A stretch of DNA of 64,000 nucleotides. Origin: Grifola frondosa (lineage: Eukaryota; Basidiomycota; Agaricomycetes; Polyporales; Grifolaceae). Where the stretch lies: assembly GCA_001683735.1 (NCBI GenBank), contig LUGG01000032.1, forward strand, positions 310,001-374,000, read 5' to 3'. Positions within the stretch are counted from its first letter, which is position 1. Each line of letters starts with the position of its first letter. The notes under the pieces were generated by a model. That model had not been told where the DNA came from and searched no databases. It saw nothing but the letters and a program-made list of their open reading frames with translations. Positions 34,271 through 45,154 of the stretch are shown piece after piece. A program made the position numbers and the translations under genes.

Positions 34271-34287
34271 GCGCAGGGCTCATAACC
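34271..34287 (-). other. Primer-binding site: 5'-half initiator tRNA-Met
   Basis: The plus strand reads GCGCAGGGCTCATAACC, ending at the first base before the 5' LTR. This equals the D-stem/anticodon-loop part of eukaryotic initiator tRNA-Met, with the CAT anticodon inside CTCATAA. The element RNA therefore carries its complement next to the LTR, as in Drosophila copia and other Ty1/copia elements primed by a cleaved tRNA-iMet half molecule. Confidence 0.85.
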
Positions 34288-34494
34288 TGTTGCAACTGCG
34301 CTGTCCGGATGGGGGAAATATTATGTATAGTGCTCTGGTTTGCAGGGAAATCCCCTGCTTATATACATGTAGCCTCTTGTATCTAGAACTTACTAGAAAA
34401 TACTTAATATTCTATCGCTTACTCAGCTCCTGACCCGAATGTTCGATAACCTTCTCGGAGATGCCGGATTGGGCCTCTCCACCCAATTCCAACA
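34288..34494 (-). repeat. 5' LTR of the nested element
   Basis: 207 bases. Minus strand contains a TATA-like GTATATAAGC at 34357-34366, the likely promoter. The AGGAC duplication follows at 34495-34499. Confidence 0.95.
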
Positions 34495-36608
34495 AGGACC
34501 ACCGGAACCACGCAAATAGCCGGGACGAGTCAGTGGATATCGTTGGCCGCCGGAGGGAGGCTGTGACGACCACAGCGGACGACGAGGAGACGGGCGTCCC
34601 CCTTCGACCTCGACGAACCACCACCACTTCCTCCTGCGGGCGGCGGCGGTCCTCCCGAACCACCACCTGAACCACCACCTCTATCCGACTTGCCACCTGC
34701 CTTGCCGGCACGTTCGCCAACACGCTCAGCTATCTCAATGATCTCCGCGGCACGCAAGACTTCCTTCCAGGATGAATGTGTGGGCGTGAGTTCCTTACGC
34801 CACAGCTCCTTCTGAATACTGATGTGAAGTCCATACCAGAGCTTGTCGACCTTCTCGCGCTTGGAGACATAGCCTACCATCTGGAAAAGGCTTTCGAGCT
34901 CATGTACGTATTCACGCACCCGTCGATCACGCTGATAGCACTGACGCAGTTTCTGGCGCATTTGCAGCCGATAATCTACTGGGAAACAGTAGTCGAAGAG
35001 CTCCATGAACAGCTTCTTCGGCTTCCAGGATTTAGGCTTCTTGGACACCGAAGTCACCCAGAACTGGTAAGCTTCACCCTTCAGATAGTTTGAAATGGTT
35101 GAAGCTCTCATTTCAGGTTTGATTTTGTACCCGTCAAGAAACTCCGTCATTTGACGCATGAATTTGTGGAAGACCTGCGCGTCGGCCACACCATTATAGG
35201 GTTCTGGCTTCTCCGGCTTCAAGACAGGCTTGCCAGAGTGTTTCTTCTTTCGATGGCGCTGGTCCGGCTCACTCGACGAGCTAGTGTCCGCCTCAGACGA
35301 GCTCGGACTACCATCATCCTCATCAGTGTCTGAAGAAGAGGGGTCCGAAGAACTGTCCGGAGAGGAGCTGCTGCCGTTTCCGCAGTCCTTTGAAGGCCTG
35401 AGCAAGATAGCTTCCTCGCCCAATCTGTGACATGGGTCGCAGTGCCGACACCGATTTCTTACTCGGTGAGTGCTTTTTATTGCGTGAAGTCGAATCGGGG
35501 CCATCCGCATCCGACGTTACAGGCTCAGGTGCTAACCTGGCCTTCTTCGTCTTCTTAGGTCGCAGCTTGGCAGCCTGGGACGGCGCGTTGACCAGGGATC
35601 GCAGCGCCGCCAGCTCCGCCTTGAGCTGTGCCACCTCCCGTTGCAGGGGGTTCTTCTCATCTGCGTTGCCCGCAGGCATAGCAGGTTCATCCTCCGACGA
35701 CTCGGACTGCGTGTTCTCATCATCCGGTTCATTCTCAGCATGCTCTGTCTCCGAGTGTTCTTGCTCCGAAGACATATCCGATGCGGCTTGCGGGGAAGCG
35801 CGCTCGTTCTCGCCTTTCAAGGCTTTCCAGTACTGTAACATTTCTTGTTGTTCTTCTGAATTGTAGCCATCCAGTAGCCCCTCATGCAGGGACCGCCTCT
35901 GGGAATATACGTCGATTTCTCGTCGTTGGACCTCAGGATCTAACTCACTCGGGTCTATATCAACAGCACCCCAGTTGCGAGCATCAATCGTCTTGCCCTT
36001 ATTCTTCGAGGGGCCCTCACCGCGGGACTCTGAACGTCCATGCGTCGCTGTCGTCGTCTCGCGTACCACGTTCATACGACGTTGAACGTGCTCGCGTTCC
36101 GCCGGTGTCAACTGTTGCGCGGCGGTTTTCACGGCTTGACGTTGGTCAGCCGAGAGCACGGCATCTCTCCCGTGCGCTCTCACTTGCTCAGCATTCTTGT
36201 CGCGTCGGCGATGAACCTCGGTCCAAGGGAGGCCGGGTTCATCATCTTCATCACTCGTCTCGTAGACGGTGACCTTGTGCTTCTTCCCGGCGATGCGAGG
36301 TGCAGTCTCCATTTCCGAAGGTTTAACTCTCGAAAATATATTTTTCTTGTCTAAGACAAGCGCCTCCTGAGCGCGAGGCTCTGGGGAGGGAGTACGCGAG
36401 GTGACGGCCTGACTATAAGTCAGGCCTTTCCGAACCTCGGATAACGAGCCACCGCTCGAGCTGCGCGACAACGGCAGACTGGTCAGAAGGCTGTCGTCAA
36501 GCGAGGCGTCAGCGTTCGCGGGACTAGTAAGGGAGTACTCACCTGGGATAGGCGCAGCGGGGGAACAGGTACATCACCCCGGCCAGAACGGAGATTGTAA
36601 CGAGACAT
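34495..36608 (-). CDS. Ty3/Gypsy Gag, frame interrupted and split by the nested element
   Basis: The ATG at 36606-36608 gives MSRYNLRSGRGDVPVP, a common start for basidiomycete Ty3 Gag. After a one-base frame change at GGGGG 36559-36563 the frame 36471-35323 encodes a charged N-terminal region (SLSEVRKGLTYSQA, a QLTPAEREHVQRR helix, and the coiled coil LQREVAQLKAELAALR). After another shift near 35385, the frame 35300-34600 encodes the capsid domain (KPEKPEPYNGVADAQVFHKF, KGEAYQFWVTSVS, LFDYCFPVDYRLQMRQKL, YVHELESLF) and a Gly-rich linker. A third shift at CCCCC 34598-34602 gives GYLRGSGGP, where the nested element interrupts. The zinc knuckle lies beyond it at 32930-32970. Confidence 0.85.
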
Positions 36609-36760
36609 CACTAGGGTAGAGGCAGAAGGAGTTGATAGAGCAGAGAGAGGTTGGTAGATGTTGCCAACGGAAGCCCAAGTTGATCAGACTCGAGGTAATC
36701 CAGAAGCAAGAGAGTCTTTAGAGTAGTAGCAGATAGAGAGACTTGTAACTGTCAAAAATA

Positions 36761-37027
36761 TGTGACGCTCGCAATCCTAAGTAGGAGTTGGTGGTGTCAC
36801 ACTAGAGTCACTCGAACGGAAGACAGGGATAAAGTCTCGATTCAAGCGAAGCTACCGTACGTAGACAAAACGAGAGCCTTATATACGCAGAGGGAATCCC
36901 GACGACGTTCCGTCGGATTTTCTAGACCTTTAGGAAAATTGAGTAGAGAGGTAAGCAAAAAGCAGAAAATGCTCGGCAACGAGCGAGAACTCTAAGTAAG
37001 GAAAGAAACCGAATCGCTGGCGCTACA
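36761..37027 (-). repeat. 5' LTR of the Ty3 element
   Basis: Identical to 26350-26616. It carries GTATATAAGG on the minus strand (36877-36886) as likely promoter for gag-pol. Confidence 0.96.
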
Positions 37028-37032
37028 AGATA

Positions 37033-38132
37033 ACTCCCTGCTCTTAAGCGGACTTCAACTGCCAGTCGGGATCTGAGCAAATGAATTCAATGCTGAGCCT
37101 ACCATCCCCAAAACCGAACTGGTTGCAACAGACAAAAGTCTATCGGCGCGAGGAATTTTACTTCTCAGATCTCAGGCCTTGGCCCTCTTCCGCATACGCA
37201 AATTGGACCGCAAGTTTGGGTTTTTGTGCGTGCTGGTACTTAGTGTTCACGACGCCTTCTGAATCTAGTCAAGGTAGCTGAATCAGTAGCGTAGAGGTCA
37301 TACCGCTGTGACCGGCTTCTTCATTGAGCAGGACCACTGTATGTCTAGCATATAAATGTGACATAGGTTGAGCCCCAGGCCGTGTCTCCTTGCCATGCGC
37401 GTTATCCGTACCGAACAAACAGCATTAACTAAATGCTATGTCGGCTGGTTAGTTTTACTGAGCATCTTCACGGACGAATTGATTACGGTGAGTACGTGAT
37501 CAATGTACCAGAATTGATTGCGACCTATTAATATTAAGCCACTCAGAACCACCGGCAACGTTCGCCCGTCTTCCTTGTGCAATTCACCTTCCGGTCTCGC
37601 CGCACATATCCTGGTAACGCCGGTAGCCCATAAACGAATGGATGTGTAGATACCTTTGTCGAACTAAGTACACCCGACCGTCGGAGTTAATGCGGGCTCG
37701 ACATTCACTATTTTAGTATTCGTTGCGCGTTCGAAAGTCACGTTGACTTCTGACTAGGACACGTGGATCTTGTGAGCGTTCAGCTACTTGTCTGTGACCA
37801 CCACGATTAGGTGAACACTATCTAAATACGCATATCGAAGGCAGGGTTCTTTCGCAAAAGCACGCCAGACTCCCACAATGTGGTGAAACACGGATTTGTG
37901 ATGTCCGCAGCATCGCATATCTCGCCAATGATAGTGTCTGAATGTCAAGAAAGGAGTGCGTATAGCATCATTGAGGGGTACTATTAGGTGTTCAGATACT
38001 CACATGCGCGTCTCATTAGTTCGGTACCATTTTGATTCCTCCGAAGTCTGGACAGGGTGAAACTGCTCAAAAGACTGTCAGGACGCCGTAGATACGATCA
38101 ATCCCTTGCCACCTCCACAACCAAGAGATAAC
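37033..38132. other. Intergenic region
   Basis: About 1.1 kb between the Ty3 insertion and the oxygenase gene. It should contain the original distal promoter of ATM1, displaced 10.7 kb by the insertion, and the promoter of the plus-strand oxygenase. No gene or strong repeat is visible. Confidence 0.5.
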
Positions 38133-39793
38133 ATGCCTGTACCAGTTCCGGAACTCGGCTCTTACAACTTTGTCCCAGTGACGAAGGTGAGTTCCAGCGT
38201 ATTGTACCCCCTGAGTTTATATGAACAATTACCCCTGTGCAGGAAAATCTCGATTGGGCTGACCTTGTAACGCTCGATTTCAGCCTGTACGGGACGCCGG
38301 AAGGCAACAAACAACTGGCAAAGACGTTGATCAAGGCCGTGCATGAAGATGGATTCTTTTATGTGAAGAACTTCAATATTTCCCAGGAACGCGTCAACCG
38401 TCAGTTCTCGATCGGCAAACAGCTTTATGAGATTCCCCTTGAGGAGAAGTTAAAGTATGTTCCTCAGGGCTTAGGTGAGTTGCCGCACTGTTGCTAGACG
38501 ATTGACACTGATCCTTCTCGTAGATGAAGGCGCCTTCAATGGATACGTTCCCGCAGGCCGTCGCATGTACAGATTTAGGCTGCAATTGTCGAGACAAATT
38601 TGGCTCATTCACTCTTCACCCATTTCTAGTGTGGAGCCGGTTTCTGGACTCAGGGACCGCATAGAAGTGTACAACATCCCCAGTGAGCAGAGATTTTGTT
38701 TGTTCTCGACCGATGCCTAAGTTGTGATGCCAGAATTCAACGGCGACTTCCGACATGAACATCCAGCCATCATTCAGGAGCACCTGCCGGAGATCGAGGA
38801 GTTTGCGAGGGTTTGCTATGCAGCTTCTGCAGCGGTGGACTTGCCTTCCTTACCCCTCGTAGTCTCTTCATACAGAAGTTCTTGATCCTCTTCACCGTAT
38901 CCTTGCCATTGCTCTGGAGCTCCCGGAGGACTACTTCAAGAACATTCACAAGTACGACCTCAAAAGCGAGGTTAGCCGAACTCATTTTGAAATGTACCTT
39001 GCGACATCTCATTTTACCGCAGGACCATCTCCGTTACATGAAATACACCAAATTCACTCCGGAGGAAAATGCCAAGATCGGGAGATTGTGGGTTAGAGGA
39101 CATACTGGTACGTGACACTGGGTTTCGCGATGTTGCGAACTTTCCTGAGTGGCATGGAATCAATCAGATCTCGGTTCATTCACTCTACTCTTCCGCCAGC
39201 CCGTTGCTGCTCTCCAGATCAGGAATCCCAAAACCAACGAGTGGAAGTGGGTCAAACCTCAAGATGGCACATTGACAGTTAACACATGCGATGCTCTGTC
39301 GTTCCTCACTGGGGGATACGTCAAGAGCACCATTCACCGGTACGTCATGACGATGTTCGACAGGAATATCCCTTCTGACGATCATGTAGTGTTGCCGCGC
39401 CCCCTAAGGACCAGGAGCATGTCGACAGACTTGGTCTGCTTTACTTCTCTCGGTACGCCCGAATAGTTCATTCAACAGCGCTAATTGACGGAGCGTTGCG
39501 TCCTGTAGCCCGAACAACGACGTTCGCCTCACCACCGTTAAGGACTCGCCTGTTCTGCAACGAGAGGGCTACACTGAGAACGATTTTGAGAAGAGTGGCA
39601 ACCCTGTCCCAACTACGGAGGGTGAGTCTTGTCCGTACCAACTTGTGATTGTTTTCGGCTCAACATTTTGGATTTCACAGAATGGACATTCGCCAAGCAA
39701 AAGTGGCAGCGCACGAAGAACGTCTTCCGAGGCGATGAGTCATTCTCAACCGCACAGATCCTCCCGGGATGGAACGAGAAGGTGTATGTCTGA
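38133..39793 (+). CDS. 2-oxoglutarate/Fe(II)-dependent dioxygenase (isopenicillin N synthase-like)
   Basis: Starts MPVPVPELGSYNFVPVTK; intron; then DLVTLDFSLYGTPEGNKQLA and EDGFFYVKNFNIS, the non-haem dioxygenase N-terminal domain; then FNGDFRHEHP and EYFKNIHKYD-type sequence. The metal-binding HxD is created across an intron at about 39111-39168 (RGHT-D-LGSFTLLFRQP). The second histidine is in VKSTIHRYV and the end is STAQILPGWNEKVYV, stop at 39791-39793. The enzyme couples 2-oxoglutarate decarboxylation to oxidation of a small molecule, typical of secondary metabolism or hormone-like compounds; substrate unknown. About eight introns. One base appears to be missing in CCCCC at 39400-39404, shifting the frame before GLLYFSRPNNDVRL. 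Otherwise all domains are present. Confidence 0.8.
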
Positions 39794-40073
39794 GCAGCGC
39801 ACTGCAAGTCTTGATCCGGTGCAGTCATGAAGGGTGTAAGGTCAGGAATCCAACGAATGTTTGTTCAGAACATATATCATGCAGCCGATATTCATACCGA
39901 TGGCAGCGGATACGCACAAATACATAAACAATGCGATTTGGTGTCGCCGACGATCTCAGAATACAACTTAACGAAATAATGATATGGAAGTTACACAGCC
40001 GCCCTTGAATCAATCACAGAGCGACCCAAGGCAATAGATAATGTTCAGGCTGTCCTATCGGAACACATCGCAG

Positions 40074-41531
40074 TCACCGCCGCTGGAATGTCCAGACGCG
40101 GAGGATGTCCTGTGAAACACGTCAGTATGCTCCGAATTCAGATTGCTGAAAGTACGAGTATTTTACCCTTTGCGTGCCAAACACGAGGAAGGCGATAAAG
40201 GGCACTGAATAAGATGTATGATCAGTGCGCATGTCCATAACACTGGAATGGGTACTTACTAAGAGCGATTATGGTATTACCCGCGAAATATGACACTGCC
40301 GAGAGAGAAGAGGAACGAGCAGCTATCATATTACAAGATCATGAGCTAACTTATTATCGCGTAATATAGAAAACACATACCCAATAGCAGTGACACAGAC
40401 GAAACTAAAGACTGAAACTCGGATTACCAGTGAGAGCGGGATACTCCCAGGCCGATCTGAACCTCTCAATGCACGCCAGTTCCTATAGAGGACGACTCCA
40501 ATATAGACTTCCCCTCACGATGAATAAAACACATGAGCATTGATATCAGCCAACTTACTGTCAAAGATGATCATGACAAACATGACGGCCGCGACAAAGA
40601 TGGCCACAATGTTGCCGCTGAAACAAATTCAGAGATATATCTATGACCAAAGGAAGTATTGGCTTACGGAGTGCCTGTATTGATGACGCAATAGACAAGG
40701 CCACCTGCGCGCCGAACGGTATCGGGATGAGTGGAGCCAACCTGTGGCATATCAGACTGAGATATGGAAGGCAACAAGGGATGAGGGTGCCTCACCACTA
40801 GTATTGCAATGACGACCGCAAACCACGCCACATACGGCAAGACTAGCAACTAACCGCGAAGATGAACAATGATTCCATATACAAATGAGAATTTACGCAC
40901 GAGTGCATTTCTAATCCAATAACGGCCACCACGGTCATTTCCCTTAACCGGCGGAGAGAGCGCGGAAGAAAGAGTGAACCATAGCTGCATCGAAACATCC
41001 ACGTTATACATCAGCTCATATTTGAAGGACATAGACACTAACCTGCAGCACCAGCGCGAACGTGGACGATGCGACCCTGAGTATAACGTGCGCATCAGAT
41101 TTATCCTTTCATCAGAGATAACAACACACACAGCACGGGCGCCGCATATATTAGAGAAGCCTGAGCCAGACATAGTGGGTATGCAGGCGGCTCAGGGCTC
41201 GTTTGCTTGCCAGTAAAGGCACTGTATGATCTGTCAGTGCAAAGGCCTTCAAGTAACCAACATCAGAAACTCACAGGAGCGTATACGAGATAGAATAGAT
41301 GATCCAAGTGATGCAAAAGTTCAACCATGTAAAGTGCCGGTATATCTTCGGGTCGAAGATTGCAGTCAATAGGACGGCCAATAGGCCTGCACCTCCGAGA
41401 AATTGAAAAGTAAGGAAGACTTTGAGCTCTGCATGCTGCTGATCCCCCGTAATCGATGAATCGCTTCCTGCAGAAGGTGAGCATTCCGCCAGCTAGTCGT
41501 TGTGGAGAAACTCACTTTCATATAAATACAT
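40074..41531 (-). CDS. Multi-pass membrane protein (fungal GPCR-like family)
   Basis: A likely start at 41529-41531 gives MYLYER, joined through an intron to ITGDQQHAELKVFLTFQF, LGGAGLLAVLLTAIF and HFTWLNFCITWIIYSISYTL. Further exons hold LVLPYVAWFAVVIAILVV, GNIVAIFVAAVMFVMIIF, SLVIRVSVFSFVCVTAIGL and VPFIAFLVFGTQRDILRVW. It ends FQRR at a TGA at 40074-40076. The arrangement of about seven membrane segments with short loops matches a large Agaricomycete family annotated only as hypothetical or GPCR-like; ligands are unknown. Many short introns are required and exon 4-5 boundaries (near 40900-41170) are uncertain. The final intron of about 50 bases near 40118-40165 is well supported by the frame of the last exon. 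Confidence 0.6.
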
Positions 41532-42788
41532 TCTGCGGAAGTCGACTAAGTGCGCAAGCAAATACCCCAGGCCAGCTGGCAGAAATGAAGAATTAAAATA
41601 ACCCTGCGCTGCCGCTGGCAAACGTTGAACGAAGGAGAAGGAGAAGAGAGGACGCAATTAGGCGTCTTACAGCTCCCAGCGGTAACGAGCACTGTCCGAC
41701 ATCCAAGGATGGTAACGAGCATCAAATGATATGTTGCGGTCCCGTGAGTTAAACACAGGTGTGGTAGCAACGCATTGCTGTACTCTCAAACGCAAGTTAT
41801 GGAGTTTGGCATTGATCGGGGATTCAGGCAGTAGATGTTCTCCTGATGAAGTGCATTTGTTCACAGAAGTCGCTGATCAAGAACGCGACGGCGCTTCCCA
41901 GCAGCGAACACGATCTGTATCAGCAAACATGTACGTGACGAGTGGGTTACTAGAAATGATCTCAGGCCTACAGATATAATGCTTACCTGTGATACATCAA
42001 ACTCCGTGTATCATCGGAGATCATTGCAGGAGACTTGTAACCGCTGCACAGCCCTTGTGATCTGGAGAGCTGGAACAACTCATGGTTCATAGGTCTGAAT
42101 CCTGCAACAGTGCACACATAAGCTTCGAGAGATCCATGCTAATCCGAGCGAGCTAGTAGTAGAAAATCTGCTAAATCCAATATTCAAAATACACGTACTG
42201 GTGCCACAGCACCGGCGCCAGTCGGATTTGAATGTATATATTTATGCATGTTGGGCTGTTTCGGAAGTTCAATCCGTCTTTTTTCGACAAGCAGCGTCCC
42301 AACTCTTTCAACTTGAGGGATTCTCGACACCCCTCTATAGGCCATGGTCCACGACTAGAATTCACAGACCTCATCCACCGTCTTATACTATTTATGTTCA
42401 GCATTCGAATTAGACAACGCTGAATGCTCTTTCACGGCTTCTTATTGTCCTACGTTCACACGCTCCTGCTTCAAACGAAAGTTGCTCGAAGCACATAGCC
42501 AGGTACCTCTAGAACTATACCTCGGGAGCTTCAGCTTCGAAGCAGCTGGTATTTTTCTATATGTTCCAACTTGATAAATACGTTAACTCGGGGCCGTGCA
42601 TATTTCTATTATTTTTACATGAATTTGGGGTTAGGTGTGTCGTGGTAACTTAACCCCAACTGGTCGTCATCGAGCGCTTCGGCGTTCTGCTCCTCTTCTC
42701 AACTTCTGCCATCGCAGTTCTACGGGTAGGTATTTATTCCATCAAAATACTCTTTTCTGCCAACGTACGAGCTGTAAACTAGTGGCTC
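41532..42788. other. Region without a recognisable gene
   Basis: Only short frames on both strands. It separates the divergent membrane-protein gene and the small gene at 42789. Part of it may be upstream exons of the membrane protein, for example the hydrophobic FLPAGLGYLLAHLVDF frame near 41530-41590. Confidence 0.35.
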
Positions 42789-43301
42789 ATGTCTAACGTC
42801 GGTGCGGGTGGACGTAACATTGACGAAATTGGTGTCCGGCATCACTCTTATCCTATGGATTTATCTGGTGAGTATTATTCCAACGCTTGCATCTTCGCTT
42901 AATTCCGCCTAATCGATTCTGATGATTAATTGTTTGCATATGATGCAAATATTCCAGAGTCTCAACACTCTACTACTCAGGGGCATGATGGATCTGGCCT
43001 GCGTAACACGGGCCCGGATGAAATCCAGGACAGTCAAACGGAAAACGTCACCGGTGCTATAGTGGGTTCTGTTCCAGTCAAGACAAGAGACGTAGAAGGT
43101 ATATGGGAGCCAACATCTACTCCTGTTGACAACTTCAGAAACGAAGACATGGGACGTTTGGGAGCTGGGCATATGGTCACAGACTCGGACACTGCTGAAA
43201 GGGGCGGAGCAGAAGAATTGGAATCTACTCAGGTTGCAGGCGATCGCGAGTACAGGAGGAAGCAAGCCAGCAGCGCTGATGGAACTGAGCGAAAGGACTA
43301 G
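42789..43301 (+). CDS. Small hydrophilic hypothetical protein
   Basis: Two exons. MSNVGAGGRNIDEIGV... ends in DLSG with a GTGAGT donor near 42869. The second exon begins after TTCCAG at 42957 (SQHSTTQGHDGSGLRNTG) and continues to EYRRKQASSADGTERKD with a stop at 43299-43301. The product (about 140 residues) is charged, Gly/Thr-rich and probably disordered, with no signal peptide or known domain. The clean intron and start support a real gene; the function is unknown. Confidence 0.5.
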
Positions 43302-44039
43302 TCCCCATGCGCCTTCAAGCCTAGTTTGCCAGTGAATTGAAGGTGATTACTCAATATTCGAAAGCAGGCAGAGAACTGACAACCTTTGAGAAAAGTGGAC
43401 TACATAGCGCTTTTGGGGCTATTTTGTATCGTTAGGACTCTGTAATCCTATGTCTCACCACAGATGTACATTGGTTGGCGTTTTCTAAACAGCTTTAATA
43501 TTTTTCACTGATTTCGAAGTACCTTATACCTAAGGTTACGTTTCGTGCTCGCACGAACAGTGATTGATTTTCATAATATGGCTCGCTTAGGCTTAAAGCA
43601 GGCCAGGCTTTTCACTTTTCGAATGACAGCGATGATTTCAAAGCTATCCACCGGGGGAACTTTATTCGCGCGCGGACATCTCGATGTTTGGCTGTATGCG
43701 GCGATTTGATTCAATCACGCGATTCAAACCCTACTTAGGAACTCGACGTTAGCTGGTAAGTTGGAGGCTGTAATGCTCATTCGAATGCTTACACCGAGGC
43801 ACAGCTGCCGCGCCTTCCCACTGTCTTGACCTACTTGTTCATCCCTTTGATCGTCCCGGAGACACAACGTTCGATGGTGATGCGGTCGCTAAAGGATATG
43901 TCGCCCGGAAACGCATACGCCGGAACATCGACAGGCGGTATGCAATAGACATTAAAGCACGGTCTGAGCGCGATAACATGCATTGCAGAAATTCTCTCCT
44001 TTCTAGTACTGTCGCAACACATGGCATGTTCAAAAGGTG

Positions 44040-44715
44040 ATGACGAACACCGATATGCTCTCCGGCATCATCATCACGCTCGAAGTCTTGCGAGACGCCT
44101 CCAGCGCCGTGTCCGCTGTCCCCTTCCTGAGCTGTGTCGTTTCGTCTGTGCTCAGCCTGGTTAAAGCCATTGAGGTGAGCCGAGGCTCCGTTCACTAGAA
44201 TTAACTCATACTTTTGGTCATAAAGAAAGCCAATGACGACAGGGATCGCTACATCCGCCTTGCGGACCTTTCGAGACACCTTGAGGAGAACATTTCTGCC
44301 GATCCTGACGCGGTGGACGGCAGGTTGAGGATCAATTTGGTTGCGATACAATCGTAAGTATTCCATCTCATCTTTCTGTAGTCATTATTCGCTAACTTAG
44401 TCACTTAGAACCGTAACCCATACCCGGCACGATATTGAGAAGCGTGCACATAAAAGTCTGTTCAAGCGAATCATCCATCATGCATCACTATCACAGGCAC
44501 TCGACGTGCATCTCGAGACTTCAGAATTTGATTGGAGGTCATTCGACGTAGGCGTTTGTGTTTTTCAAAAAGCTTCTCAATTGACGGCTCTCTTTCTCTA
44601 TGCTCAAACTGCTAGTTTGATCACCATCAGAGAAAGGTTTGAGCTCCATAGGCGCGAGGCGCACGAGCATAGCAACCAGATAACACGTATCGTCGTTCTG
44701 ATCCACACACTATAA
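44040..44715 (+). CDS. Stand-alone MLKL-like N-terminal (four-helix) domain protein, copy A
   Basis: Three exons fit perfectly: 44040-44174, 44226-44353 and 44409-44715, giving 189 residues. The start is MTNTDMLSGIIITLEVLRDA; the hydrophobic helix SVLSLVKAIE ends exon 1. Exon 2 reads KANDDRDRYIRLADLSRHLE, and exon 3 has HDIEKRAHKSLFKRIIHHAS and a WRSFDV motif. This is the pattern of the MLKL-like N-terminal domain that heads many Agaricomycete NLR and kinase-type proteins, where it is thought to permeabilise membranes in cell death. Here no NB-ARC, NACHT or kinase domain follows. Copy B at 49.5-50.2 kb shares exon structure and most key residues. Function is inferred from family. Confidence 0.6.
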
Positions 44716-45154
44716 ACTTACTCAGATCTAGACGGAACGTCCCAACTTCGACTCTTTCGGTCGCCAATTCCACGTCTGCGTTCACAGTATGATTCGTCTG
44801 TGCGTGTACGAGATCAACCGAACGTGTACGTTTCGCTGAAATCTTGATTCGATTATGTGAAAACTAAAGTCTAGTTGCTAGACATCACCCTTATGTGGCA
44901 CAACCACTTGGGTGCTCGCATCTGTCGATATCTGAAAAGATCTATGTGATGGAAAGAGGTTTGCCAACTCTCGCACCTGATGGGCGCCCATCATGTCTGT
45001 ACCTTATGTAGCTTACTTCCCAACTATGAGCAATTTTAGAGGGCAACACATAATGGCACGTTTGCGGATGTGGACGAAATTAGTATGCACGACTTCAGCT
45101 CTGTGAAGGTAGTCGGTATGCTGATGTTTAAGTGAAGGTGATGGAATATCAGGT

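Larger units (their letters stand above)
33030..34494 (-). mobile_element. Nested gag-only copia-type LTR element (TR-GAG-like)
   Basis: It is bounded by 207-base LTRs (33030-33236 and 34288-34494) that start TGTTG and end CAACA and differ at one base. It is flanked by the 5-base duplication AGGAC (33025-33029 and 34495-34499). It contains only one gene, a copia-family gag with zinc knuckle, read on the minus strand. There is no protease, integrase or reverse transcriptase, so it must be mobilised by another element's enzymes. A primer-binding site complementary to initiator tRNA-Met and a GCGGGGGAG polypurine tract are both present, so the cis signals are intact. Removal of the element plus one AGGAC restores an open frame across the Ty3 gag, showing that it inserted into an already resident Ty3 copy. 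Confidence 0.93.
26350..37027 (-). mobile_element. Complete Ty3/Gypsy LTR retrotransposon with nested copia-type insertion
   Basis: Two identical 267-base LTRs (26350-26616 and 36761-37027) begin TG and end CA and are flanked by a 5-base direct repeat AGATA at 26345-26349 and 37028-37032. Genes read on the minus strand in the order gag, protease, reverse transcriptase, RNase H, integrase, chromodomain-like, then an accessory ORF. That order (integrase after RNase H) defines Ty3/Gypsy. Total span is 10,678 bases, or about 9.2 kb without the 1,465-base inner element and its duplicated AGGAC. A purine-rich tract GGAGGGCGGA (minus strand, 26617-26626) adjoins the 3' LTR. Identical LTRs indicate a very recent insertion. 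The primer-binding site next to the 5' LTR (36740-36760) matches no tRNA I can name. Confidence 0.96.

Noticed and set aside
34271..34290. A tRNA-Met gene fragment (GCGCAGGGCTCATAACC)
   Set aside because: Only the 5'-half segment is present and it abuts an LTR, so it is a primer-binding site, not a tRNA gene.
36471..36608. An intron at the 5' end of the Ty3 gag (CCCAG/GTGAGT near 36540)
   Set aside because: The GTGAGT resembles a donor, but the downstream frame is continuous with gag if one base is missing at the G run 36559-36563, and no good acceptor in phase was found.
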